Source of the DNA: Alistipes sp.
GTDB lineage: Bacteria; Bacteroidota; Bacteroidia; Bacteroidales; Rikenellaceae
NCBI GenBank assembly: GCA_029065825.1
Contig: JAIEHQ010000100.1
Location: 1-14,689 of the forward strand
Length of the DNA stretch: 14,689 nt
Direction: 5' to 3'
This document shows positions 1 through 8,424 of this stretch, piece by piece. The notes beneath the pieces are model-generated. The model worked only from the letters and a program-made list of their open reading frames with translations, did not search any database and was not told where the DNA came from. Numbering within the stretch: position 1 is the first letter of the stretch; each line of letters opens with the position of its first letter. A program made the translations under genes and the position numbers.

Positions 1-844
<844 letters not shown>

Positions 845-847
845 AGG

Positions 848-1498
848 CTAAAATACGAATCCGGCGCTCAGGGCCAGCGAATAGGAACGCAGGTGCAGAT
901 CCAGAGGATCTTCCGAGGGATAGACGCACCGCTTCGAGTCGAAATGGCCGTTGTAGCGGAAGTCGATCAGCGTGTGGGCGCCCAGTTTGAGGCCCAGTCC
1001 GACCATGTAGGAGACCGTCGGCCGCATCCGGCCGAAGAACATCGCGTCGTTCCCGGAACTGTACTTGCAGTCGTTCATGACCGAAAAGACCGGCCCGACG
1101 TTGATGCGCAGCAGCGGCAGCACGCGGAGCGAAAAGACCAGCGGCACGTCGATCGAATTGCTCTTGATCTTGAGCGTCCCCCGCTCCGTGTGGCGCAGCT
1201 TGATCGACTGCCGCACGAAAAGCACCTCGGGACCGACGGCGAAATAGCGGAATTTCATGCCGATCTGCAATCCGGCCTGCCAGCCCAGCCGGTTGTCCAC
1301 GCTGAAACCGGCGGTCGAGGTCGAAAAACGGGGGAAGTTCAATCCGGCGGTCACGCCCCACTCCACCCCCTTGATCGCCGAACCGCCGCGCCCCGACCGG
1401 TCGTAGTCGGAATAGCCGCGCGACTGTCCGCGCGCGACACCCGAGACGGCGAGCGCCAGCAGCAGAAGGAATATTGCGATACTCTTTTTCATATTCAT
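848..1498 (-). CDS. outer-membrane beta-barrel protein (PorT/OMP_b-brl-like)
   Basis: A 216-residue protein with an N-terminal signal peptide (about residues 1-25, hydrophobic core IAIFLLLLALAV, probable cleavage after ARG or GQ). The mature part alternates hydrophobic and polar residues as a small barrel does, for example KGVEWGVTAGLNFPRF, WQAGLQIGMKFRYFAVG and YSLALSAGFVF. It ends in phenylalanine, the usual terminal residue recognised by the BAM machinery. This fits the outer-membrane barrel family common in Bacteroidota (PorT-like, PF13568 type); no function can be read from it. The ATG at 1498-1496 directly abuts the TAA of the upstream transporter. A second ATG six bases downstream gives MKKSIAIF, which looks more like a signal-peptide start and may be the real one. 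It is co-transcribed between the MFS gene and phoH. Confidence 0.85.
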   Translation of the reverse strand: MNMKKSIAIFLLLLALAVSGVARGQSRGYSDYDRSGRGGSAIKGVEWGVTAGLNFPRFSTSTAGFSVDNRLGWQAGLQIGMKFRYFAVGPEVLFVRQSIKLRHTERGTLKIKSNSIDVPLVFSLRVLPLLRINVGPVFSVMNDCKYSSGNDAMFFGRMRPTVSYMVGLGLKLGAHTLIDFRYNGHFDSKRCVYPSEDPLDLHLRSYSLALSAGFVF

Positions 1499-2662
1499 TT
1501 ATTCTTTTTTCGGCGAACCGGCCTTCAGGGCCGTACTCGCCCACAACAGATAGCACACGCAGGCCACGACGAAGATCATCCCCGCACGCGGCGTTCCGAT
1601 CCAGCGGATCAGCGCCCCGCAGACCGGTCCCGACAAGGCACCGGCCGAGATGGCCAGGATCATCAGCCCCGCCACCTCGTTCGAGCGGCCGGGAGCGCTT
1701 CGGGTCGCAACGGCATAGAAAGTGGCGAAGACGCAGGAGAGCGTGAAGCCGAGCACCCCGACCAGCGCAAAGACAGCCGCCCCGGAACGCACGAAGAAGA
1801 GTCCCGCGCACAGCGCCAGAGCCAGCAGCATGTTCCAGCGGAGGTACTTCACGTCGGAGATGCGGAGCAGCACCCAGGCACCGATCAGCGTACCGACGAT
1901 GCGCAGGGCGTAGAAGCCGGTGGTCGTAAGAATCGACCCCGCATCGTCGATCAGCCGCACGGAGACGAATCCCACCCCCACGTCCGCCGCGATGAAGCAG
2001 GCCACGCCCAGCGTGCAGAGCAGCACGGTACGGTCGGCCAGCAGGCGGAAGCAGGCACCGATGCCCACCGCGCGGGCGGACGGCACAGGCTCTTCGACCT
2101 CCGTCAGCTGGAGCCAGACACCCCCGGCGAGGGTCAGCGCCGCATAGACGGGCAGCAACAGCCGCCAATCGCCCGTCCACGCTACGAAGAGCGTGACGGC
2201 CGGAGCGAGCAGCAGCAGGGCCGTGTTGCGGAATATCTGGCCGACGGTCAGGTAGCTGGTCATCCGCTCCTCGGGAACGACGGTGGCCAGCAGCGGGTTG
2301 ATCGCCACCTGAATGGCGGTATTGCCGATGCCGAGCAGTCCGAAGCCGGCGAAATACCAGGCCAGCGCCCCGCCCTGCCCTGCGAAATAGGGCAGCAGCA
2401 GCCCGACGAAGGTAAAGGCGTAGCCGATCCGGGCCGTCGCCTTACGGCCGATGCGGTTCATCAGCGAAGCGATCGGCACCGAAAGCAACAGGAACCAGAG
2501 AAAGACCATCGTCGGCAGGAAGCTGACGGCACGCTGGCCGAAAGCCCCGTACTCCGCCCCGATCAGTCCGGTCACAGGTGCGACCATATCGCAGAAACCC
2601 ATGATGAAGAACCCCATCAACACGGGGGCCAGCAACTTCTTATTCACTTTTCGCGCCTCCAT
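1499..2662 (-). CDS. MFS transporter
   Basis: A 387-residue inner-membrane carrier with about 12 hydrophobic helices. The first starts near residue 10 (LLAPVLMGFFIMGFCDMV). A cytoplasmic loop MNRIGRKATARIGY (about residues 68-81) matches the MFS loop 2-3 motif G..DR.GRR in degenerate form. A hydrophilic central loop (TEVEEPVPSARA) separates the two six-helix halves. The overall look, including the opening GFFIMGFCDMVAPV, recalls the FucP/FHS-type sugar permeases of Bacteroidota, but the substrate cannot be told. The ATG at 2662 lies about 19 bases after a good minus-strand -7 element (TAACTTTG, 2688-2681), implying a very short leader. It is the first gene of the minus-strand unit MFS, barrel, phoH, with a 0-base gap to the next gene. 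Confidence 0.88.
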   Translation of the reverse strand: MEARKVNKKLLAPVLMGFFIMGFCDMVAPVTGLIGAEYGAFGQRAVSFLPTMVFLWFLLLSVPIASLMNRIGRKATARIGYAFTFVGLLLPYFAGQGGALAWYFAGFGLLGIGNTAIQVAINPLLATVVPEERMTSYLTVGQIFRNTALLLLAPAVTLFVAWTGDWRLLLPVYAALTLAGGVWLQLTEVEEPVPSARAVGIGACFRLLADRTVLLCTLGVACFIAADVGVGFVSVRLIDDAGSILTTTGFYALRIVGTLIGAWVLLRISDVKYLRWNMLLALALCAGLFFVRSGAAVFALVGVLGFTLSCVFATFYAVATRSAPGRSNEVAGLMILAISAGALSGPVCGALIRWIGTPRAGMIFVVACVCYLLWASTALKAGSPKKE

Positions 2663-2680
2663 ACATCGCTCTTATTCGGT

Positions 2681-2711
2681 CAAAGTTACGTTTTTTTACC
2701 GAATCGGCAGA
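2681..2711 (-). promoter_or_regulatory. promoter of the MFS-barrel-phoH unit
   Basis: On the minus strand TAACTTTG (2688-2681) matches the Bacteroidota -7 consensus TAnnTTTG. It is preceded, after a 19-base spacer, by TCTG (2711-2708), a three-of-four match to the -33 element TTTG. Transcription would begin around 2675, about a dozen bases before the ATG at 2662. Confidence 0.6.
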
Positions 2712-2783
2712 AAAAACCGTGCATTTTTTCGCCGGCGGCACTATTTTTCGATGCCCGTCCTGGCGGAATTTTCTTTTTTTCCG

Positions 2784-2791
2784 TATCTTTG
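2784..2791 (+). promoter_or_regulatory. likely -7 element for the antiporter gene
   Basis: TATCTTTG is a full match to TAnnTTTG. The -33 position has only a weak CTGG (2760-2763). A start near 2797 would give a leader of about 165 bases before the ATG at 2964. No better promoter is visible between here and the gene. Confidence 0.45.
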
Positions 2792-2808
2792 ACTGAGTCT
2801 TAGATACT

Positions 2809-2832
2809 CCGGTCCCGGCATAACCGGACCGG
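2809..2832 (+). repeat. leader hairpin overlapping a 20-base repeat (copy 1)
   Basis: CCGGTCC (2809-2815) pairs perfectly with GGACCGG (2826-2832) around a 10-base loop. The stretch 2814-2833 (CCCGGCATAACCGGACCGGC) recurs at 6517-6536 with one mismatch. A second leader hairpin follows, GGCAGCG (2860-2866) with CGCTGCC (2880-2886). Both lie in the presumed untranslated leader of the antiporter. Confidence 0.5.
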
Positions 2833-2963
2833 CGTTCGCCCCGGCCCGTCCGCACCTCCGGCAGCGCTTCGGTCCGACACGCTGCCCGGACAGATTCGGT
2901 GCGGCACGATCCGTGTCTCTTATCCGGTACGGTCCGTCCGCAAAACAAAACAAACGAAGTGCC

Positions 2964-5021
2964 ATGACACACCCGCTCGCTACCGCCATAACGCTCCCGC
3001 TGGAGGATCCCATCCTCAAGTTCCTGCTGATCCTGGTCATCATCCTGGCGGCCCCGCTGCTGCTCAACAAGCTGAAGATCCCCTATCTGCTGGGACTCAT
3101 CATCGCCGGTGCGGTCATCGGTCCCCACGGACTGAATCTGGTGCTGCGCGACAGCAGCATCATACTCTCCGGCACGGCAGGCCTGCTCTACATCATGTTC
3201 CTTTCGGGACTCGACATGGACACCTCCGACTTCCGCCGAAGCGGCATGCAGAGCCTCGTGTTCGGACTCTACACCTTCTGCGTGCCGCTCGGCCTGGGCA
3301 TCCTGGCAGGCCACTACCTGCTCGGATTCCCCATCTACTCGTCGATCCTGCTGGCCGGACTGTTCGCCTCGCAGACCCTGATCGCCTACCCGATCACCAG
3401 CAAGCTGGGTATATCACGCGACAAGTCGGTAACCATCGCCGTCGGCGGCACGGTCATCACGGACACGCTGGCGCTGCTGCTGCTGACCGTCGTGGTGGGA
3501 CTCGCCACAGGCAGCGTGGCCGAGGGCTTCTGGCTCCGTCTGGGCCTCTCCGTGACGCTCTGCATCGCCGCCATCCTGGTGCTGTTCCCCCTGATCGGCC
3601 ACTGGTTCTTCAAACGGTGCAGCGACAACGTATCGCAATACGTCTTCGTTCTGGTCATGGTCTTCTCGGGTGCCTACCTGGCCCACCTGGCGGGACTCGA
3701 ACCGATCATCGGTGCGTTCCTCGCGGGACTGGCCCTCAACCGCCTCATACCACGCACCTCGCCCCTGATGAACCGCATCGAGTTCGTCGGCAACGCCATC
3801 TTCATCCCCTTCTTCCTGATCGGCGTGGGAATGCTGATCGACTACCGGGCCTTCTTCCGCGACTGGGAGAGCATCAAGGTCGCCGCAGTGATGATCGTGC
3901 TCATCACCGCCGCGAAATACCTGGCGGCCCTGCTGACGCAGAAAACTTTCCGTCTTTCGCGCGACCAGCGCACGCTGCTCTTCGGACTCAGCAGCGCCCA
4001 CGTCGCCGCCACGCTCGCCGCCGTGATGGTCGGCTACGGCATCGTGATCGGACACGCCGACGACGGGACACCGATCCGGCTGCTGAACGAAAGCGTGCTC
4101 AACGGCACCATCCTGATGATCCTGGCCACCTGCACCGTCTCGACCTTCGCAACGCAGCGGGGTGCCCACAACATCGCGCTCAAGGGGGTGCACGCGGAGG
4201 AGGAGTCCCGCAGGGAAGAGGAGCACATCCTCATCCCCCTCTCCAACGAGGAGAACGTTCCGGAGCTGATCGCCCTGAGCAACGTGCTCCGGAATCCGAA
4301 GAACCGCAACGGACTCTACGCCCTCCATGCCATCGACAACCGCACGGAGGACCCCGGGCTGGAGAAGAAGGCCCGCAAGATCCTCGAAACGGCCGCCACG
4401 GCAGCCGCAGCGTCGGACCTCTACCTACACGAGCTGCTGCGCTACGACGTGAACATCGCCAACGCCATCGCCGGCGTGGCCCGCGAACAGAACATTACCG
4501 ACATCGTTATGGGGCTGCACCGCGACAAGTCCCCGGCCGTATTCCTCGGCAAGATCGCGGGCGACCTGCTGCTGCGCAACGACGTGACCACTTATATTTA
4601 TAAGCCGACGCAGCCCCTGGCCACACTCAAGCGGCACGTGGTGATCGTCCCCGCCGAAGCGGAAAAGGAGGCCGGGTTCCTCATGTGGCTGCGCAAGATC
4701 GGCAACCTGGCCCGCAACTCGGAGGCCCGGATTACCCTCTACGCCTCGCAGCAGACCCTGCAGTACATCGAGCCGCTGCGCCGCAAGTCGAAAAGCAGCA
4801 TCGAAACCATCCTGCTCAAGGACTGGAGCAACCTCCAGACGCTGCTCGCCGGCCTGCACCGCAACGACTGCCTGTGGCTGGTCATGAGCCGCCGCGACCG
4901 CATCTCCTACCAGGCGGCCATGAACCGCATCCCCTCCTATCTGGAACGTTACCTGACCCGGAACAGCTTCGTGCTGATCTACCCCGTGCAGGCCGGCGCT
5001 CCGGAAAGCCGCTACCTGTAA
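2964..5021 (+). CDS. cation:proton antiporter (CPA2 type) with UspA-like tail
   Basis: A 685-residue protein that exchanges a monovalent cation (Na+ or K+) for protons across the inner membrane. Residues about 15-400 form the CPA2 membrane domain (Na_H_Exchanger, PF00999 type), with roughly a dozen helices. The family's membrane-embedded acidic motif is seen as GGTVITDTLALL, Asp167. The soluble part (about 405-685) looks like two universal-stress-protein folds in tandem, for example HILIPLSNEENVPELIALSN and the stretch near 625 beginning HVVIVPAE. The RCK/TrkA-N nucleotide domain of KefB/KefC is absent. An in-frame upstream start at 2913 exists, but it would prepend an arginine/lysine-rich stretch; the ATG at 2964 yields a normal N-terminus. 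The gene is divergent from the MFS unit and has a long structured leader. Which cation it carries cannot be told. Confidence 0.9.
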   Translation: MTHPLATAITLPLEDPILKFLLILVIILAAPLLLNKLKIPYLLGLIIAGAVIGPHGLNLVLRDSSIILSGTAGLLYIMFLSGLDMDTSDFRRSGMQSLVFGLYTFCVPLGLGILAGHYLLGFPIYSSILLAGLFASQTLIAYPITSKLGISRDKSVTIAVGGTVITDTLALLLLTVVVGLATGSVAEGFWLRLGLSVTLCIAAILVLFPLIGHWFFKRCSDNVSQYVFVLVMVFSGAYLAHLAGLEPIIGAFLAGLALNRLIPRTSPLMNRIEFVGNAIFIPFFLIGVGMLIDYRAFFRDWESIKVAAVMIVLITAAKYLAALLTQKTFRLSRDQRTLLFGLSSAHVAATLAAVMVGYGIVIGHADDGTPIRLLNESVLNGTILMILATCTVSTFATQRGAHNIALKGVHAEEESRREEEHILIPLSNEENVPELIALSNVLRNPKNRNGLYALHAIDNRTEDPGLEKKARKILETAATAAAASDLYLHELLRYDVNIANAIAGVAREQNITDIVMGLHRDKSPAVFLGKIAGDLLLRNDVTTYIYKPTQPLATLKRHVVIVPAEAEKEAGFLMWLRKIGNLARNSEARITLYASQQTLQYIEPLRRKSKSSIETILLKDWSNLQTLLAGLHRNDCLWLVMSRRDRISYQAAMNRIPSYLERYLTRNSFVLIYPVQAGAPESRYL

Positions 5022-5082
5022 CCGGCCGCCCCCCCCGGACGGCCCTCCCGAGGCGGGCGATCCGACAAAATAGCCCGGCAAG

Positions 5083-5114
5083 TTTGGTTTTGGCCGCAAC
5101 TTGCGCTATCTTTA
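5083..5114 (+). promoter_or_regulatory. promoter of der
   Basis: TTTG (5083-5086), a 20-base spacer and TATCTTTA (5107-5114) form a near-perfect Bacteroidota promoter. Transcription would start around 5120, giving a short leader of about 15 bases to the ATG at 5135. Confidence 0.7.
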
Positions 5115-5134
5115 CGCCCTAAAACGTCAAAACT

Positions 5135-6436
5135 ATGAGTCTCGTAGCCATCGTAGGGCGCCCGAACGTGGGCAAAAGCACCCTCTTCAACCGCCTGGTA
5201 GGCCAGCGCAAAGCCATCGTCGATGCGACGGCCGGTACCACGCGCGACCGTCACTACGGCAAAACGGATTGGAACGGACGCGAATTTTCGGTCATCGACA
5301 CGGGCGGCTATTCGGTCAATTCGGAGGATATTTTCGAAGACGACATCCGCCGCCAGGTCATGCTCGCCATCGAAGAGGCCGACGTGATCCTCTTCCTGGT
5401 GGAGGTCAATACCGGCATTACCGACCTGGACCTGATGATGGCCGACATCCTGCGCCGCACCTCGAAAAAGGTCATCCTCGTCTGCAACAAAGTCGATAAC
5501 TACGACCTGATCTACTCCTCGCACGAATTCTATTCGCTCGGTCTGGGCGAACCCTACTGCATCAGCTCGATGAGCGGCAGCGGAACAGGCGACCTGATGG
5601 ACGAGATCCTCCGCCACCTGCCCGAGGAGCAGCCCCGCGAGGAGGAGAACCTGCCCCGCATCACGATCGTCGGACGGCCCAACGTCGGCAAATCGTCGAT
5701 GACCAACGCCCTGCTGGGCGAGGAGCGCAACATCGTCACGCCCATCGCCGGCACCACGCGCGACGCGATCCATTCGCGCTACAACAAGTACGGACTCGAC
5801 TTCTACCTGGTCGATACGGCCGGCATGCGCAAGAAGGGCAAGGTAACCGAAGACCTCGAATTCTATTCGGTCATGCGGTCGATCCGGGCCATCGAGGAGT
5901 CGGACGTCTGCATCCTGATGCTCGATGCACAGCAGGGACTCGAATCGCAGGACCTGAACATCCACAACCTGATCGTCCGCAACCGCAAGGGATGCGTGAT
6001 CGTGGTAAACAAGTGGGATCTGGTGGAGAAGGGCAACAACACGATGAAGGAGTGGAAGGAGTTTCTGGCCAAGAAACTCGCCCCGTTCAACGACATTCCG
6101 ATCATCTTTACCTCGGTGCTCAACAAGCAGCGCATCCTCGAAGTGCTCCAGACCGCCATCCGCGTGTACGAGTCGCGCAAACGCCGCGTCGCCACCTCGG
6201 CGCTGAACGACTTCATGCTGCCCCTGATCGAGAACTACCCGCCCCCGGCGACCAAAGGCAAGTACATCAAGATCAAATACGTCATGCAGCTGCCCACGCC
6301 GACACCCCAGTTCGCGTTCTTCGTCAATCTGCCGCAGTACATCAGGGAGCCTTACCGCCGCTTCCTGGAGAACAAGCTGCGCGAGGAGTGGGACTTCTCA
6401 GGCGTGCCGATCCAGATCTACTTCCGTCAGAAATAG
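5135..6436 (+). CDS. der: ribosome biogenesis GTPase Der (EngA)
   Basis: A 433-residue essential GTPase that binds the 50S subunit precursor and helps its late assembly. It shows the diagnostic tandem pair of G domains. Domain 1 has GRPNVGKST (8-16), GTTRD (34-38), DTGG (55-58) and NKVD (118-121). Domain 2 has GRPNVGKSS (180-188), GTTRD (206-210), DTAGMRKKGKV (227-237) and NKWD (292-295). A KH-like C-terminal domain (about 350-433) ends in GVPIQIYFRQK. Length and motif order match the family, and no key residue is missing. It has its own promoter and a strong terminator 22 bases after the stop, so it is probably monocistronic. Confidence 0.98.
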   Translation: MSLVAIVGRPNVGKSTLFNRLVGQRKAIVDATAGTTRDRHYGKTDWNGREFSVIDTGGYSVNSEDIFEDDIRRQVMLAIEEADVILFLVEVNTGITDLDLMMADILRRTSKKVILVCNKVDNYDLIYSSHEFYSLGLGEPYCISSMSGSGTGDLMDEILRHLPEEQPREEENLPRITIVGRPNVGKSSMTNALLGEERNIVTPIAGTTRDAIHSRYNKYGLDFYLVDTAGMRKKGKVTEDLEFYSVMRSIRAIEESDVCILMLDAQQGLESQDLNIHNLIVRNRKGCVIVVNKWDLVEKGNNTMKEWKEFLAKKLAPFNDIPIIFTSVLNKQRILEVLQTAIRVYESRKRRVATSALNDFMLPLIENYPPPATKGKYIKIKYVMQLPTPTPQFAFFVNLPQYIREPYRRFLENKLREEWDFSGVPIQIYFRQK

Positions 6437-6458
6437 CGCGACCGGACTTCCGGCACGA

Positions 6459-6493
6459 AAACGCCCCGGGATCTCTTCGGTCCCGGGGCGTTT
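6459..6493 (+). terminator. rho-independent-type terminator after der
   Basis: A 13-base-pair perfect stem (6459-6471 with 6481-6493, core CGCCCCGGGA/TCCCGGGGCG) around a 9-base loop, ending in TTT. It lies 22 bases after the der stop and ahead of the next gene's promoter. Confidence 0.85.
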
Positions 6494-6516
6494 CATTGTG
6501 CCGGAGCTGCACCCGC

Positions 6517-6536
6517 CCCGGCATAATCGGACCGGC
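6517..6536 (+). repeat. 20-base repeat (copy 2) just upstream of the kinase promoter
   Basis: CCCGGCATAATCGGACCGGC differs at one base from 2814-2833. Here it sits directly upstream of the -33 element of the sensor-kinase promoter, an activator- or repressor-like position. The T at its eleventh base breaks the palindrome seen in copy 1. Confidence 0.5.
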
Positions 6537-6538
6537 AC

Positions 6539-6569
6539 TTGCTTCTGCGCCCGACTTTTCGTACCTTTG
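6539..6569 (+). promoter_or_regulatory. promoter of the kinase/regulator operon
   Basis: TTG (6539-6541), a 20-base spacer and TACCTTTG (6562-6569) match the Bacteroidota consensus. The -7 box ends only five bases before the ATG at 6575, so the transcript would be leaderless or almost so, or translation starts at the next ATG (6596). Confidence 0.7.
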
Positions 6570-6574
6570 GCTGC

Positions 6575-7633
6575 ATGAAGTTCAGCAAAAAACAGATGAT
6601 CGGAGAGAACCTCCTCTACGTGTTGGTATGGGCGGTCATCATCCTGATCCCGATACTCAATTCGAAGATGCTGTCGGAGGAGCACGTCTCCCTGACCAAC
6701 ATCCTGACCGTCTGGCAGAAGATCGCCCCCTACCTGTTGCTTTTCATCCTGCACAACTACCTGATAGCCCCGCGGCTTCTGTTCAGCAGGCACCGCCGCA
6801 TCTTCTGGTATCTGGTCGTCAATCTGCTGACCATCACGGTCATATTTTCGAGCATCACCCTCTACGAGGAATATACGTCCGACCGGACGACCCCCGACCT
6901 GCTCAACGGCAAGGCCTCGTTCACCGATCTGGCGCTGCACTGGAACATCCTGCTGGGCTTCTTCATGACGGGACTCAACACGGGCATCAAGTTCCTCTAC
7001 CAGTCGCTGCGCGACGAACAGCAGATGGAGGTGCTCAAGCGCCAGAACCTCATCGCGGAGATGGAGTACCTCAAGTACCAGATCAATCCGCACTTCTTCA
7101 TGAACACGCTCAACAACATCCACGCCCTGATCGACATCGATGCGGAGTATGCGAAGAACACCGTGATCGAACTCTCGAAGATGATGCGCTACGTGCTCTA
7201 CGAATCGGGCCACGACAGCATCTCGCTGCGGCAGGACATTCAGTTTCTGGAGAACTACATCGCCCTGATGCGCATACGCTACGACGAGAAGCGGCTCGAC
7301 ATCCGGTTCGAGTACCCCGAAACGATCCCCGCCAAAGTGGCTATTCCGCCCCTGCTGCTGATCGTCTTCGTGGAGAACGCCTTCAAGCACGGAGTAAGCT
7401 ACAACCGCGACTCCTTCATCCGCATACGCATCGACTGCCGCGACGATGCGGTCGCGAGCGAGATCACCAACAGCCGGCACAAGAAGCAAGCGGCGGCGCA
7501 GGCGGGCATCGGACTGGAAAACGTCCGCAAGCGGCTGTCGCTCATCTACGGCAGCCGCCACCAGCTTCAAATCGACGAATCCGATCCGGACGTTTACTCC
7601 GTCCGCCTCACAATACCCGTATTCCATGCTTAA
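6575..7633 (+). CDS. LytS-type sensor histidine kinase
   Basis: A 352-residue membrane kinase of the His_kinase (PF06580) family that pairs with LytTR regulators. Four probable membrane helices lie near 12-29, 50-69, 78-95 and 122-141, with little extracytoplasmic sequence, so the signal is probably sensed in the membrane. The phosphoacceptor motif YQINPHFFMNTLNNIHAL puts the histidine at 173. The ATP-binding part has the N-box FVENAFKHG (265-273) and the G-box GIGLENVRKRL (311-321). An open frame extends upstream to a TTG at 6539, but that lies inside the promoter, so I chose the ATG at 6575; the ATG at 6596 (MIGENLLYVL) is a real alternative. The gene overlaps its regulator by 8 bases, which indicates translational coupling. 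The ligand and targets are unknown. Confidence 0.93.
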   Translation: MKFSKKQMIGENLLYVLVWAVIILIPILNSKMLSEEHVSLTNILTVWQKIAPYLLLFILHNYLIAPRLLFSRHRRIFWYLVVNLLTITVIFSSITLYEEYTSDRTTPDLLNGKASFTDLALHWNILLGFFMTGLNTGIKFLYQSLRDEQQMEVLKRQNLIAEMEYLKYQINPHFFMNTLNNIHALIDIDAEYAKNTVIELSKMMRYVLYESGHDSISLRQDIQFLENYIALMRIRYDEKRLDIRFEYPETIPAKVAIPPLLLIVFVENAFKHGVSYNRDSFIRIRIDCRDDAVASEITNSRHKKQAAAQAGIGLENVRKRLSLIYGSRHQLQIDESDPDVYSVRLTIPVFHA

Positions 7634-8378
7634 ATGTATCGCCATAGACGATGAGCCGCTCGCGCTCAAACAGCTGCAAAGCTACATCGCCCGAATCGAC
7701 ACCCTGGCGCTCGAACGCACCTTTACCGATGCGCTCGAAGCCCGGAGTTTCCTGGAGCAGCAGCGCGTCGATCTGGTCTTCGTCGATATCAACATGCCCG
7801 ACCTGAGCGGCGTGGAGCTGGTGCGCTCGCTGGCCGAACGGCCCATGGTAATCTTCACGACCGCCTATGCGGAGTATGCGATCGAGGGGTTCAAGCTCGA
7901 TGCGATCGACTACCTGCTCAAGCCCTTCGGCTTCGCCGACTTCAGCCGCGCGGTGGGCAAAGCCCTCTCGCTGGCCGAGCTGCTCGCCTGCCGCAAAGCT
8001 CCCGAGCAAACGCCCAAATCGGAGGCGGCACCCCGCGACCGGGAGTTCATCTCGATCAAGGCCGACTACAAGACATCGCTGATCCGCATCAGCGAGATCG
8101 TCTATATCGAAAGCGAGGGAGAGTACGTGCGGCTGCATCTCGAGGACCGAACGACCGTTACCACGCTCTTCCGGCTCAAGAACATGGAGGCGGCGCTTCC
8201 GCCCGAGCTTTTCATGCGGGTGCACCGCTCCTACATCATCAACCTGCAGCGCATCCGGGGCTACGCCAAAGGGCGCGTCTTCCTGAGCGAAGGCGACAGC
8301 GAGTACGTCCCGATCGGCGAGAACTACCGCGAAGCGTTCCAGCGGTATATCGACGAGCACTACAACAACCTGCAATAA
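7626..8378 (+). CDS. LytTR family response regulator
   Basis: A 250-residue DNA-binding regulator phosphorylated by the kinase upstream. The receiver domain (1-115) has the acidic pair Asp8-Asp9, the phosphoacceptor Asp54 in VFVDINMPDLSG, the switch Thr78/79 in FTTAYAEYA and Lys99-Pro100 in DYLLKPF. After a charged linker, the LytTR DNA-binding domain (about 142-245) shows the family pattern FISIKADYKTSLIRISEIVY, followed by EGEYVRLHLED and MRVHRSYIINLQRI. It starts at the ATG 7626, inside the last codons of the kinase (8-base overlap). All catalytic residues are intact. The target genes are not evident; autoregulation or control of nearby promoters is possible but not shown. Confidence 0.95.
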   Translation: MLKCIAIDDEPLALKQLQSYIARIDTLALERTFTDALEARSFLEQQRVDLVFVDINMPDLSGVELVRSLAERPMVIFTTAYAEYAIEGFKLDAIDYLLKPFGFADFSRAVGKALSLAELLACRKAPEQTPKSEAAPRDREFISIKADYKTSLIRISEIVYIESEGEYVRLHLEDRTTVTTLFRLKNMEAALPPELFMRVHRSYIINLQRIRGYAKGRVFLSEGDSEYVPIGENYREAFQRYIDEHYNNLQ

Positions 8379-8380
8379 CA

Positions 8381-8410
8381 CGCCGAAAGCCGCCCGACGA
8401 CAGTTCGGCG
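8381..8410 (+). other. small hairpin between the regulator and the reductase gene
   Basis: CGCCGAA (8381-8387) pairs with TTCGGCG (8404-8410) around a 16-base loop. No T-run follows, so it is a poor terminator. It occupies most of the 46-base gap and may modulate read-through or mRNA stability. No promoter is visible in the gap. Confidence 0.35.
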
Positions 8411-8424
8411 CAACGGACTTCATC

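Noticed and set aside
5022..5082. A terminator for the antiporter gene in the C-run after its stop
   Set aside because: Only a 5-bp GGCCG/CGGCC pairing and short CCCG/CGGG arms, with no T-run; not convincing.
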